In this document: positions 1-11,103 of the stretch, piece by piece
Layout: each line of letters starts with the position of its first letter
How positions within the stretch are numbered: the stretch's first letter is position 1
From: Astrothelium macrocarpum
Taxonomy: Eukaryota; Ascomycota; Dothideomycetes; Trypetheliales; Trypetheliaceae
Length of the DNA stretch: 64,000 nucleotides
Direction of reading: 5' to 3'
Assembly: GCA_021030915.1 (NCBI GenBank)
Contig: JAGEMR010000015.1
Span: 1 to 64,000 of the forward strand
Translations under genes and position numbers: made by a program
The notes under the pieces: generated by a model
The model's database searches: none
The model's input: only the letters and a program-made list of their open reading frames with translations
Told to the model about the DNA's origin: nothing

Positions 1-77
1 ACCCTAACCCTAACCCTAACCCTAACCCTAACCCTAACCCTAACCCTAACCCTAACCCTAACCCTAACCCTAACCCT
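1..77. repeat. Telomere, CCCTAA repeats
   Basis: About 12.8 uninterrupted CCCTAA units run from the first base and stop at base 77. This is the C-rich strand of the TTAGGG telomere used by most filamentous fungi, and its orientation at the 5' end means the window starts at the physical left end of a chromosome. Confidence 0.98.
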
Positions 78-941
78 GAATTTATTAAAATTATGAATCG
101 AATTCAAAAATTTTTACAAATTTTTAAAAATAATTTAATTTTATTATCATTTAATTATAATAATTTATTTAAGATAATCAGATTTTTTGATATATATATA
201 TATCTAAAAATATAAATAAATTTGAATTATGAATTTTTATTCAAAATAAATTTTGAAAATGAATTGATGAGAAAAAAAAAAAAAACGGAATTTATAAATA
301 TCAATAATTTTATCGAAAAAAGTTTCAATTTTAAATTATTAACAATTTAATGAATAATTTTTATTTTAAAAATTTTTTTAAATATATAAATAATTTGATA
401 ATCAAATTAATTTATATCAAAATTTGAAATCGAATAAATTATAAAATCGAATTATATTAAAAATTTGAAAATTAATTGAATTAAAATGAGATATTGAAGA
501 ATTCAGAATCCGATCTCTATAAGTAAAAATTGCATCGAGCTTTTGATGCGATTGATACGGACAGCCAGATCATTTTTTTAAAAAATTGCGATAATTTTTT
601 TTGATTATTAATAAATTAATAAATAAATAAAAATAATCAAAAAAATCAAAAATCATTTTTCAAAAAAATTAAGGTCAGATTTTATCAATCAGATAAGGAT
701 TTGTATGAGAAAATCAAAAAAATTGCGGTAATTTGTTCGTGAGATAGAGGGTATATTTGTAATTAATAAGATCGATCAGCGGCGCAACGAACGACGACGA
801 GAGTATGTCACACCGCAAGATGATATGATCGGACCGGCGTAAGACAAGCGGAGCGGAGCGGAGCGGGCTGCGACGGTCGCCCAGTCGACCGACGGCGATC
901 AACGCTGTTGACCCCAATGCTTATTCAGCACGCTAGTGTTA
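78..941. other. A/T-rich subtelomeric spacer, no gene
   Basis: From 78 to about 730 the sequence is almost entirely A and T, with long A and T runs and no usable reading frame. Composition returns to normal near 760-941, which includes a short GGAGC-type tandem around 847-867. I see no gene. The strong A/T bias is what repeat-induced C-to-T mutation or simple subtelomeric decay would leave. Confidence 0.8.
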
Positions 942-1004
942 ACGTGTCTTATCACTAAGCTGCGCATATCACCATCCTGCGCACCCCACCAAATCGCGTA
1001 CAAC
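942..1004 (+). repeat. Left terminal inverted repeat
   Basis: Begins ACGTGTCTTATCACTAAGC and is the exact reverse complement of 2714-2776. Identity breaks at the next inner base (1005). Confidence 0.95.
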
Positions 1005-1221
1005 TTCGGGGCTAATAACTCAACACCTGTACACTAGAGATAGATAGTATTATTGTACAAAAGTTATATAATTATGATTTACATGAGGTTCTAGTATGTC
1101 CTTGTTCGTGGCATTTCGAGCACGTTGGTGGTGCGCGCTGACGCCTCCCAGCCGCCTCATTTTGAGGAGCCTCAGCAGTAGCTAAATCAGCTCCTGCAGC
1201 CAATATACGACCTTCTTCAAC

Positions 1222-2691
1222 CTACAGTATCCCTCCTGTAGTAATATATTGTCGTCGCCTACCCTGCCTTTGTGTACGACGGTGATTAAAAGCTCGTAGC
1301 CTTCTATTCTCCTCAGCTAAGATCGTCGCCGAATTCATCACGTATTGGCAACTTTTTACAAACTGAGCGATAGCTAAGTTTGTAGGACTCTGTGATTGGC
1401 GTTGAAGGCGCTCCCGTACAAGCTGAGCCTGCTGATCAACCTGAATAGTTGTACGAGGCGTCTCTACTGTCCAAGGAGCCGCTGTACCGGCTGAAGTCCC
1501 GGAAGGAGATGGCGTACGGATGACAGTAAATGATGATAATACACGCTCTGGGTCGATAGAGATCAGTCCTGTTGTTTGGAAGCCGCTCTGGATATTCTGT
1601 TGCGTAAAAACTATCGTACGAATCTGCTGGTATATATACAGAAACTCTTCTTTATCGATATGAAACACCCCTTGGCGAGCAAGTTCTGCGACTTCATGCC
1701 CATACGCAGCCTTCAGCGGCGCGAAACAGCTCACATCAAATGGCTGTAGGAGGTGTGAGGTATGAGCAGGCATACAGAGACTGATAATTTTATGATCTGT
1801 ATAAAACTGGTCGAATTCTGGCGTTGCGTGACTGTTATGGCCGTCAAATATGAATAGTCGATAGGCCCCTATTATACGAGATTTCGTACAAGTATTAAAA
1901 TGCTTAAGCCACTCAAGGCCAAACTCATTTGTCGTCCAATCATTATCGCTGACTGTGATTATTCAGTTATCTGATAGCGTACAATACCAGCTCGCTTGGT
2001 GGACCTTACCAATGAGGATAATAAAAGGTGGGATAGCCCACCCTTGTATGTTAATAACTTCAATAATTGTCGTCCATTGCCGATTTCCTGGCTGTACAAG
2101 AGTTGCTCGTCCGATAGTATCTGAACTTGTAATAATTTTTGATGTAGCAGCAACCCCCATCATAAATCCTGTTTCATCAAAATTATATATATCCTCATCG
2201 AATATCCCGTACGCCTGTCGCGTCTCTTGTACGAGCTCGAACCAAATTCTTATTGTATGAGAATCCTCACATTTTGCGCGCTGCGAGTGGAACTTCCTAT
2301 TCCACTTCGTCTGAAGGTCTGGCTGGCTTTTGATAAAGCGTGTTGCCCATAATTTGCCGACTTGTTGAGGGGGAGGATTTTGGCCGCGCGCTGCGAGCAA
2401 AATATCTGCCATTTGTCGTACGTTGATAATCTGGGGTGGAAATCCTCGTTGGTCAAGCTCTAAAATCCATCGTACAAGGGATTGCTCTTCAAAAAGAGTA
2501 AGCTTTTGATTTGATGATCTTGTCTCCTTTTTTGATCGTACACCTTGGAGACGTGTACGAAGCGTTGATTCGGGGATATCAAATGCTAATGCAAGAACTC
2601 TTTTTGACTGCTTAGAGTTTGATCTAAAAGACGCTATCGCGAGATTTATTCTACCCTCTTTGAAGGCCTGTACGATTGGTGGTTGTTGCAT
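1222..2691 (-). pseudogene. Fot1/pogo transposase with one internal stop
   Basis: The frame runs from an ATG at 2691 to a stop at 1222, about 489 codons, the usual size for this family. It is interrupted once, by TGA at 1963-1965 (codon 243). Reading through keeps the same frame, so there is no frameshift. An N-terminal helix-turn-helix and a CENP-B/Tc5-type DNA-binding segment precede the catalytic core. All three acidic residues appear present, in YNFDETGFMMG, LFIFDGHNSHATP and LLQPFDVSCFAPLK. The stop lies where relatives commonly carry tryptophan (TGG to TGA). On the opposite strand that is a C-to-T change in a CpC context, so it is not the favoured RIP site. As it stands the gene should give only a truncated protein. 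Confidence 0.9.
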
Positions 2692-2713
2692 AGATTTTGA
2701 TTGTAGGAGACGC

Positions 2714-2776
2714 GTTGTACGCGATTTGGTGGGGTGCGCAGGATGGTGATATGCGCAGCTTAGTGATAAGACACGT
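2714..2776 (-). repeat. Right terminal inverted repeat
   Basis: Exact reverse complement of 942-1004; the base pair outside both ends is TA. Confidence 0.95.
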
Positions 2777-3609
2777 TAGCCGTTTCCACACACATCTTGT
2801 GGGTAGCGCTCTTAGCTAGCATTCTCCACTTACCTTTGCTAATCAATTGACACTACTGAAATCTGATCCTTGGTTTGCGAGTGATCGCGTCAACGCTCTC
2901 TCTTCGACCACCAATCCGAGACTGCACCCACCATTATCGGAAACTGCGTTCACAAGCACACAAATGGAGCTACTCTGGTACCAAGCATCATCTGTCCAAC
3001 CATGGACTCCCAGACGTCAATCACTCATAGCGCCAGCGCCGAATCGCCGGTCGGCTTGAGGCCCGGCGCACACGAGGACTTTCCATCACAGCCTCATCCG
3101 TGCAAGAAGATGCGGATGTGTGAGACCGAGGAGGGAACGCCGAACTTATCGACGAGTGTACTTTACTTCTCGACCTATAAAACCCAAGACGTGCAAAATC
3201 TTCACGTGTTGATTGAGAACCCACAGAAAATTCTACACGAAACACGTGCAACAAAGACTTTTTGAACTGTCCAAAGAATTTTGATTGTAAACTCTACTAT
3301 ATAATCAAGGTGCGAGATATCGTCAAAGATTAAATTTTCAACTCCAGATTGAATCAATGACTAACAATTATCCAAGTGACTTCCGAGACATTTTTTTGAG
3401 TAACTCCTATTTATTGGTACTAACTAGGGTAGATTACTAATAAATTATACGGTACTAGTTTTGAGATCAATCCGATATCAGTCCAATAGTATCGGACGGT
3501 ATCGGGATTTTTGAGACTTCTAATCTTCACAAGATAGACATTTCTACAGAGGTTGTATTATCTAATTCACGAACAGAATAGAGAGAAAACCAGACACGCC
3601 TTCGATAAG
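2777..3609. other. Spacer beside the transposon, no convincing gene
   Basis: A plus-strand frame at 3002-3265 could encode 87 residues with a polar, proline-rich start. I recognise no family and see no partner exon. It may be a truncated gene left by subtelomeric rearrangement. Confidence 0.4.
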
Positions 3610-6381
3610 TCATGTGGCTGTGACAATGTTCTGAACCATTGGTGCGAACCCAACAGCTCGCGGCAGCTTTGGCAGAATCTGATTTACCCATCCAATAATT
3701 TGAGGAGAACCAAAGGACAACTTACATCCAGTCGCCGTAGCTTTCATGCTGAAGGACGAGTTCGAATTGCTCTGATGGAAGCTGAAGACACATGAGCATG
3801 TGCTCCAAATCTATGGGATCTGGTGCCTTACCTGGAATTGACAGACCATGGACCATAGCCAACCGACACACCACCAGAGTTCGACTGTGAACTGATATGG
3901 CTTTCTATGCTCGTGGTGTTGCCGACGAACTACAAGAAAGTCAAAAAGGCCTTTTGAGAATCTTTGCAATACGTACTTCAATGTCAGTATTTGCAGCAAC
4001 AATGAAGGAAGTTGGATATGCGGGGAAGGTCGAATACTGGGCCAAATCGTTGATTGACTGCGATTTCAGCAGGTCTTGTAAGTCCTGTGCACCCGGGCTG
4101 ATGCTAAATAGGGGGTAAGTATATTTGTCGATCGCGAAAGGAATTCTTAGACTCTTACTTTGCAGTTGTATCTAATTCGCCATCGGCAAAGAGCTCACCA
4201 TAAAGCCACGCTCGGCGAATATTGACTACAAGAGCTTGACTAAGGCGCAGTCAGTATCACACGTCAGAGATCAGAAGTAGACCTACAAAGTGATGTTGAC
4301 ATCACAATTCGCCATATCTTGACGCATGTCCCTGATTTGATTTAGCATAGTTGGAACGCCCAAGAAGGGTCTATGGAAACATACTTGGAGCTCTGGTCGT
4401 GAGCGTAATTACCGCCGACGGACCACAATCCGAAACCAACGCCACCTCCGACACTCATTCCCCATGAGGATTCAGACTCCTCCTTATGCTGGTCTTGGGC
4501 CGAGTAAGAGCAACTAATTGTTGTCCAAGGTCCCATGCCTTCGGATTCTTTTCCGTTTGGGCGATCAAGACCAAATTTGGGGTTGGCATACTCAGCATCT
4601 GGCGGTGCAACATCATTTCCAGAATCCTTGTCTCCGGCGGCATCTCCCTCGGCGTGAGCTCCCACTATAACCGGCAGCTGATACGGCTTATCTGTAGCGC
4701 TGGATCGCGCCGTTTGCAGCTTGTCTATTTGATCAGTGATGATTGCCTTTTGGCTGTCAATCCAGTCCTTGACAGCGTCTTTGTTGCTTGCTGGAGGCAG
4801 TATTAGCTATCTAGTACGGCTCAATCATGTGCGCAAATACTAGGAACCACTCACCATCTGGAACCGCGAGTTTGTACTTGTTGACAATGATCATGGCATC
4901 TTGCTGAACCTTCTGCTTGTCAGCGAGATCCTTGCGGGCATTGTTCAGTGCGGTAGTCAATGTAGCAGTTTGGGCTGCGTCAGTGTTTTTGTTCAAGTTG
5001 GCCTGCGCCGTCAATAGTGCCGATAGCGCTGCTGCGACATCCTGGTCCGCGTTCTGCTGTGCTGCAGTTGGAGGGACTGCGCCTGGATACTCCGGAGGAT
5101 CCTTTGTTGCCAACTGATGGTTGGATGGTAAGTGAATGGTCTTCCTAAGCGTAAATGAGTTACTCACTGTCTCCATTGCATTATAGGAGGTTAGCAGTCG
5201 CTTAAGGCGAGCAATTTCGGCGTCTATATCTTCCGCGCTGTGTATGCCCTTGTCGCTGTACCATCCGTCATTCATTTTTTTACAGTAGGTAGCCCTACAA
5301 CCGTAGTTAGCAACATCTCCAAATCTTGTTGTTCGGTTTTGCCCACGAACCATTCGTGGGGGGTCAATTCAACGCCTTGTACTTCATTTGCCCCATCTAC
5401 GTCAATCAAGGAAGAGTTGCGCATAGACTCCTATTGTATTGTCAGATACTGCATGCTCTTGAAGCAATTTCAATGACTTGCCTTGCTGTCTTCAACGCGT
5501 GCCATGATCGAATCAACGTCAATGATACCAAAAGTGTTTTCTACAGCATACTTGTTTCCATTAGCAACCCAGTCCATCCATTCGGCCTGAGCAGCCGCTT
5601 TGTACTGTGAAAAGTTAGAGAGATGGATATTCAAAAAGCGAGCTTTCATAGCATACTTTGCGAAAATGGGTCTGATTCCAGTCATTATATGCTTGAAGAG
5701 CTTTGTCATTATCATTCGGAAACTGAGCTTGGGCATCCTCTACAGTTATGATGATCAGCTACGCCCTATGGTGTCGATAACTAACCAGATGTCAGTAGTA
5801 GATAGTTACGTACTCAAGGCCTTGTCTTTTGCCTGATCCCACGCATCCTGAGCAGCAGCCCACTTTCTTTGCTTTTTAGTATACACGTCAACCGGCGTAA
5901 GTTTCGTATCAGGATCGCGGGTGGTCAAATAGGACATTGCTTTGACATAAAGCGGGTCTCCAGGGCTTGTGAGTTCGTCCCCCATGCTGATCTCAGCTTT
6001 TCGTGGAACAAGTGTATCCAAGGCGCGAGAGTAGCTTCGGGAGACGCTTTTCCCCGTGTTGCCAATCTATGGAACCAGTCAGTGCACAAGCAATACAAAT
6101 CCATTCTTTCAACTAACCATAATGTTCGCAAGTGGGCACATGTTGTCGACGAGTTTTGCTTCAGCTTGGCGTATAGCTGTTGGTGCAAGAACTGTCTTCG
6201 AAGTGTCGTACACGAAGGAGCCGCCATCTTCCACGTCTGTTGTGTCTATGACGGTACCCGGAATAGCGATTGTCAGGTATGAGTCTGGAGCAACGGGAAT
6301 CGACTGTGCGATTGCAGTGCGGACCAATGTGCTGACGTCGCCAATGCCTTTGATGGCAGCTTGCTCTTGCTCAGCTGACAT
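3610..6381 (-). CDS. Uncharacterised 712-residue fungal protein, 13 exons
   Basis: I do not recognise a named family. Exons (plus coordinates): 6118-6381, 5814-6066, 5657-5739, 5482-5604, 5351-5430, 5168-5294, 4855-5113, 4385-4790, 4287-4331, 4159-4239, 3977-4103, 3832-3929, 3610-3802. They sum to 2,139 bases and stay in frame. Introns are 45-73 bases; one (5431-5481) uses a GC donor. The N-terminal half is helical and Ala/Lys-rich, with a coiled-coil-prone stretch encoded near 4855-5060. The C-terminal half has Gly/Ser/Trp-rich patches around SVGGGVGFGLWSVGG and GGVSVGYGPWSVNS, then a conserved-looking block with RRAWLYGELF. No signal peptide or membrane helix is evident. The start is the first ATG of the open frame. 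It lies beside the transposon near the telomere, a place where fungal lineage-specific genes gather. Confidence 0.75.
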
Positions 6382-7694
6382 TTTTCGTCTTGGAATTGGA
6401 TCCGGCTTCTGTTGATCTATGAATTGATGATAATGAAGTCACCTGTCGATGAAAGTCAGTCCGAACTGCTGATCATTAACGACGGAAACGAGCCATAAAT
6501 ATACCTAACGGATTTGCACAAGTTATGGGCTTAGACAGGCTGGGTTTGTCCGCTGCAGAGTCAAGATTCTGCTGGAAATCGATACGACGCAACGTTCGAA
6601 TATCACATCGTCTTCCACACTTTCTAGCCTCTTTCGTGAAAAAGAGATGCTGCTGAACACGGAATAGTCTACCCTCTTTCGATGTCTCGAGTCAACGCCA
6701 CCCGAGTCATGAAAGCGCGCTTTGTCGGCAGAGCTGTCTTTCGCCCTCTTCATTCTTATTCCAGGTATATACGATGTGCAGTCTATCGGGATGCTAGACT
6801 GTAGAGGCTTGCTCCTCATGAGCTGAAATCTTTAGTGCATAGTAAAAGCCATAGCGGATTACAAGGCAACTTGAACTAAGCCATGGTTATTGCCAACTTT
6901 ATCAAACAAAGCTTTTGAATCTATCAAGTAATAAAAACCCCAATGAAATTTAAACCGTAATTTTAACATCTTGTAAATAGGCTTTAAAACATAGTATGAT
7001 CAGATAGAGGTTAGATGGTATGGAAATGCGGCTTAGTTGAAGACACTTTCCATTCGCGGAGGGGTGAACCTCAACCTCAAACCCGCTGTAGTGCAGGGGA
7101 TGAAACTTGCTTCGAACCTTTGGACGCTTGCGGACTGATTTTGTCAAATGTTGCTCATTTCGGAATAGATTATTGCTAAATGGTTACTTTTAGCCTACCC
7201 TACTATTCTCGTAACGGAATCCTTCGCACTGAGCCGCCATCTTTTAGAAGGCTCTAGCCACAGCCCTCGGCTCAAGTGTCAAGCTGTAAAACGCCTCATT
7301 CACCCCAATTCGGCCAATGTCGTTCATGCGATTTTCTATTCCTGGCGCACCGCAAGGGTTTGACAACCCGATCAAGATAGAAGCCGCTACCAGATATCAG
7401 AATGACCCTCCGGACAGAGCCGAGGAAATGTCAGTCTGGATCCTGCCATGCATGTCACCGGGACATTGTTCTTTGTTTAATTCCTTCATTCGGCTTGTAG
7501 TGCTACGAGCATCATTGTTACATCGGATAGCGCAAACATCACTGACAATGATCCTTGGCGTACAGACACCGGTTTAATGAACGGCAAGCGCCGACTGCAA
7601 AATCACCTTTGGAGTAATCCTAGGGCTCCATTTACCTTACATCGACAAACCCCATTCGGCATTTCTTCACAGTCTTCTTTAAAGTTACCGTGCA
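6382..7694. other. Intergenic, divergent promoters
   Basis: This 1.3-kb stretch separates two divergently transcribed genes and should hold both promoters. Short frames on both strands (for example 6523-6819 minus and 7317-7577 plus) lack recognisable domains or splice partners. I see no gene or RNA. Confidence 0.6.
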
Positions 7695-9368
7695 ATGGCC
7701 GAGCGTGTATCTTGTCTGCATCGACCCAGGGATGAGACGCAATTTCCGCAAAGCGCATTCGTAAAGAAAAAATTCAAAGTCGTGGGAGAAAATGGACAAG
7801 AACTTGTTCCTAATACACCACGTCTTTGTCCGTTGTGTATCTCTTACGGAATGAGATACAAGCTTTTGGATGATGGGCGCCGGCTTGTTGAAGGACAAGG
7901 AATGGCTGACCGTGATGAAGCAAGCACCAATCTCGATCGCGAGGCATTTGAGAAAGGCTTTCGCAACACAAAAGTCTGGAACGAGCAAGCTGACCACCTA
8001 CCAAGAGGTATTACTGCAGCTCAATTCCCATCTTTTATCTTCCCAATCGACGGTGGACAAAACGGAGAGACATACCATGCTATGATCTGCGCTCTCCTGA
8101 CTGAGAATGGGACCGTCGAAAAAATCACAATTCGAGCCCGTGGAAAAGATCAGGAAGATAAGGTAATGCCTTTGCGAAGGCTACTGTCTTATTATGTAAA
8201 GAAAAGCATCACGTCAGATAACGTGCAAGCTGCATCCAAGGAGAACGCCACTCTTTGCATCGCTAAGGCTTTTCAAGTCATGCCGCTTATCTTCGATGAG
8301 CTGAGTCAAGAGGGAATTTTCAAATCTTTAAGATGTTACTTAGACGACTTGTGGCTGGTTGAAAAGGTCAAAATCGAGTATGCTTGTCCCTCGTACGCGG
8401 GCAAATACTGGATCAACCGATACCTTACTCTTACACGGCAAAACAGACCTTCTGGAAAGTTACCAAAAGCCCGGGACGTTACAAAGATTGCCGTCATCAT
8501 ACTGAGACGCACACCCAAAGCCGATGACCCGCGCCTAATGACGCGTAATAATCTAGAAGAGTGCATTCGAGCACTTCAGCTTGCGAACAACGCTGCCGCG
8601 GGAAGGAATGAGGCGGGATTCTCTCATATCTTGCTGCTCAATGATGTTGGGCTCAACGAAGCTGATGAACTTCGCAATCGATACGCACCTATTCAGATAC
8701 TCTTCCTTTCCAGTCCTTTCCAGGCCACTGGAGATCGAGTCGTCGACACCTTTTGGCAAAACTTCAAAGAGCAGCAGAATTCGTTGTTTAGAAACCAGCC
8801 TGAGGGACTACCTATCGAAGTCAAAATCTTTAGTTTCTTTCTCGCCCTGCAAAAGCGTTACGGCGCGCAGCTTTGCTATATTGGTTTCCGGTCCGGTACA
8901 CTCGACGGTCCGGGCTTCATTGGGAGTCCCGTCTTCTATCTCGACGATACAATGTTGAAAAATGTGACCAACGTGGGACACGATGCGTTCGCAAAGTTCA
9001 GAGACATGTCGTACCTCTATGACGCTGATAGCGAGGGAGCGAAGATCGAAGAGCGCATAAACTACGCGTCACAAGCGCTGAATACTTTCATTCGAATCAA
9101 CATCTTGCAAAAGTTGCGAGGTGAAGACGCGAGCGGCCGCGGACAAGTTGGGAGAGATAGAGTGATCGAGCTGGACGTGACGGCGCGAACTCACTTGGCC
9201 GCTGCGTTATATCTGTACATGATCACGCCTGCAGAAGAGAACGATCCGTTGGGAACACTACCATTGTGGACACGAAGGGTTGCAATGATGAAGGATACAA
9301 CCAATGAAAGGGATGAATTAAGGAGGCGACTAGAATATTTTGTCGATGTAACTATTGGACCGCAATAA
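7695..9368 (+). CDS. Uncharacterised 557-residue fungal protein, intronless
   Basis: A single uninterrupted frame starts at an ATG preceded by an upstream C/T-rich stretch. I do not recognise a named family. The protein looks soluble: no signal peptide and no membrane helix. Visible features are an early CPLC pair (about residues 45-48), a central alternating helix/strand region with hydrophobic strands such as IAVIILRR and HILLLND, and a later block GFRSGTLDGPGFIGSPVFYLDD (described here by its core RSGTLDGPGF), followed by a charged C-terminal helix. The Rossmann-like alternation and the G-x-RSG-x-LD motif recall nucleotide-sugar-dependent enzymes, but that is only an impression. Absence of introns in a 1.7-kb gene is uncommon among its neighbours. 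Confidence 0.75.
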   Translation: MAERVSCLHRPRDETQFPQSAFVKKKFKVVGENGQELVPNTPRLCPLCISYGMRYKLLDDGRRLVEGQGMADRDEASTNLDREAFEKGFRNTKVWNEQADHLPRGITAAQFPSFIFPIDGGQNGETYHAMICALLTENGTVEKITIRARGKDQEDKVMPLRRLLSYYVKKSITSDNVQAASKENATLCIAKAFQVMPLIFDELSQEGIFKSLRCYLDDLWLVEKVKIEYACPSYAGKYWINRYLTLTRQNRPSGKLPKARDVTKIAVIILRRTPKADDPRLMTRNNLEECIRALQLANNAAAGRNEAGFSHILLLNDVGLNEADELRNRYAPIQILFLSSPFQATGDRVVDTFWQNFKEQQNSLFRNQPEGLPIEVKIFSFFLALQKRYGAQLCYIGFRSGTLDGPGFIGSPVFYLDDTMLKNVTNVGHDAFAKFRDMSYLYDADSEGAKIEERINYASQALNTFIRINILQKLRGEDASGRGQVGRDRVIELDVTARTHLAAALYLYMITPAEENDPLGTLPLWTRRVAMMKDTTNERDELRRRLEYFVDVTIGPQ

Positions 9369-10816
9369 ATGCCGGACTTTTTCAGCTATATGATTGAGTA
9401 GGGCATCAGACTAAATCAGATTGAAGTGACCAACATGGGAAATTGCGCTTACCATGTGGCGCATGTGTTCGACGCCACCGTCATTTAGGGAAATCCTCGA
9501 CCAAGTAGATAGGTCAATAGTGTTCTCTGTTGACCTACCAAGGTCACATATATCTGACTGACCCTGTCGGCGTAGTTGCCGGCGAGAACCCAGCTCGGAT
9601 TTGAGATCCGTCTTGAAGGCGAAATTTACAATAGCCCTAAAAACAAAAAGGTATAAGTACGAAGATTAGGAATTACCTGTGCATCAATTAGTCCAGTCGA
9701 GAAAATTTAAGCAAAAGTCAAACGCTTTACGGACTTCTCGCGGCGCTGAAAGCCAAAGGAGAGACTTAGTGCTGGCGAATGACACATGTTCCCCAATGGT
9801 CATTCACAGAAATGGTCCTTCTTCCCCTACATTACAAATTGAAATTGCTACTTTGTGACCAACCTTTCTTCATCGATGCCCACGAACAGATTCGTCCCGC
9901 TCCACGGGCATCTATCCTTGTAAAGTTTGCAAACGCTTCGCAGCTCCACTGCAATCCTCCTCCACCCGATTGCGGCGCTTACGCGGCTTCTTCGGCGAAA
10001 TCGCCCACTCTTCTTCTTCCTTGGGTGATACTGGAGCCGTTTTCCGGACTTCCTCAACAACATCGCTGCGGTCGTGTAGCTCTTGCTCAAGACACAGAGC
10101 GCAGTACTATTGAGCTTATCCTAAAATGAGCCATGGTCTATTCAATCTCCTTCACCGTTCAACTTAGCTCAGCCTCCAAGAACAGCATGATAGTGGATAT
10201 ACAGGTGCGCCGTCCTCTAAAGACGTTAGTTCTACCTTTAAAAATGCACTCCGCCTTTTCTCCAGTGCGCTTCTTCATGTTTTCAATAGTGGTCTTCCAC
10301 CAAAGACGAAGCGGCTTCCACAGGAAGTAGCTCGTTGTTTGCAAGAGCAAGGCGCGACCATGTTTCCAGAAGAATTCTCGCCCACGAGGCTTGTCAGGTC
10401 CTTTGGCCTCCAAAATGGCGGCAGTTGTTGTTGTTGTATGTTAGTGGCGCCAGTTATTAGGATGAATGTGACCCAAAACGTACGCATGGTCATATGCGTC
10501 GAGAACGCTGTGTAGTGCCCAGAACATCTTGAAGAAGGTTATTCCATCATTCAAATCTTCTATACGGTCAGATTGGTCAAAAATTATCAAAAGTCTCCAC
10601 TTTGTCGACCTGGAATGCCATTCCAAGAGCTTTCGATCATTTTTTCCAGTTGATATTTGCGGACCCAGTCTGATTTCTGAGACCCCTCTTGTAACAGCCG
10701 TGCCGATGTGTTCCGTTCTTAAAGCCATTGTCAGTCTTGAGCTGTCGAATAGAAAGGATAACGAACTTCTCAGGATCAACGACGAGTACGTAGTACGGTT
10801 GTACTCCTTGATACAG

Positions 10817-11103
10817 CTACTGACGACAATGAGGACACAAAGGTGAGTATTCCTGGCTTGATGGCCGCTCACCAAGGCAAATCTCACAGTTCAAGTGTGA
10901 GCATTTCCCCTGTGATGCGTTGGCAAGTCTCTGAGCTACTTCCTCTTCGTCCTGCAGCTTTTGAAGCAACGCCTCCGTTGCACCTTTGTCAGATGAATGA
11001 GTCCTTGTTCTTCCACCTCTTGAGTTCCTTCGAGGTACTCGACAAAGCAGATGCCACAACTTTGGTCGTCCTCAGCTGGGTTGCTTCGTGGAACTTCCTC
11101 CAT
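10817..11103 (-). pseudogene. RING-finger-like fragment, possible small gene
   Basis: An ATG at 11103 opens a frame containing CGIC. Removing a 65-base intron (donor GTGGAA after an EGTQE segment, acceptor CTGCAG before DEEEV) joins it to a frame containing CSHLNCEIC and CPHC, ending at a TAG at 10817. The spacing is C-x2-C, 26 residues, C-x-H-x2-C-x2-C, 11-14 residues, C-x2-C, which fits a RING finger (zinc-binding, usually ubiquitin ligase). The product would be only about 70 residues. The same frame stays open for more than 50 codons past the TAG, so the stop may be a later mutation and the gene a remnant. The splice model is my inference. Confidence 0.4.

Larger units (their letters stand above)
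942..2776 (-). mobile_element. Fot1/pogo-type Tc1-mariner transposon, full length
   Basis: The element is bounded by 63-base perfect terminal inverted repeats at 942-1004 and 2714-2776. The flanking dinucleotides at 940-941 and 2777-2778 are both TA, the target duplication of the Tc1/mariner superfamily. One transposase frame fills the inside on the minus strand. Perfect identity of the two ends and a nearly intact transposase suggest a recent insertion. The complete structure is seen directly; assignment to the Fot1/pogo branch rests on the helix-turn-helix plus DDE_1 transposase. Confidence 0.93.

Noticed and set aside
10441..10887. 148-codon minus frame downstream of the RING-like fragment
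   Set aside because: Its start is not supported, it is out of frame with the RING fragment and no family is recognisable.
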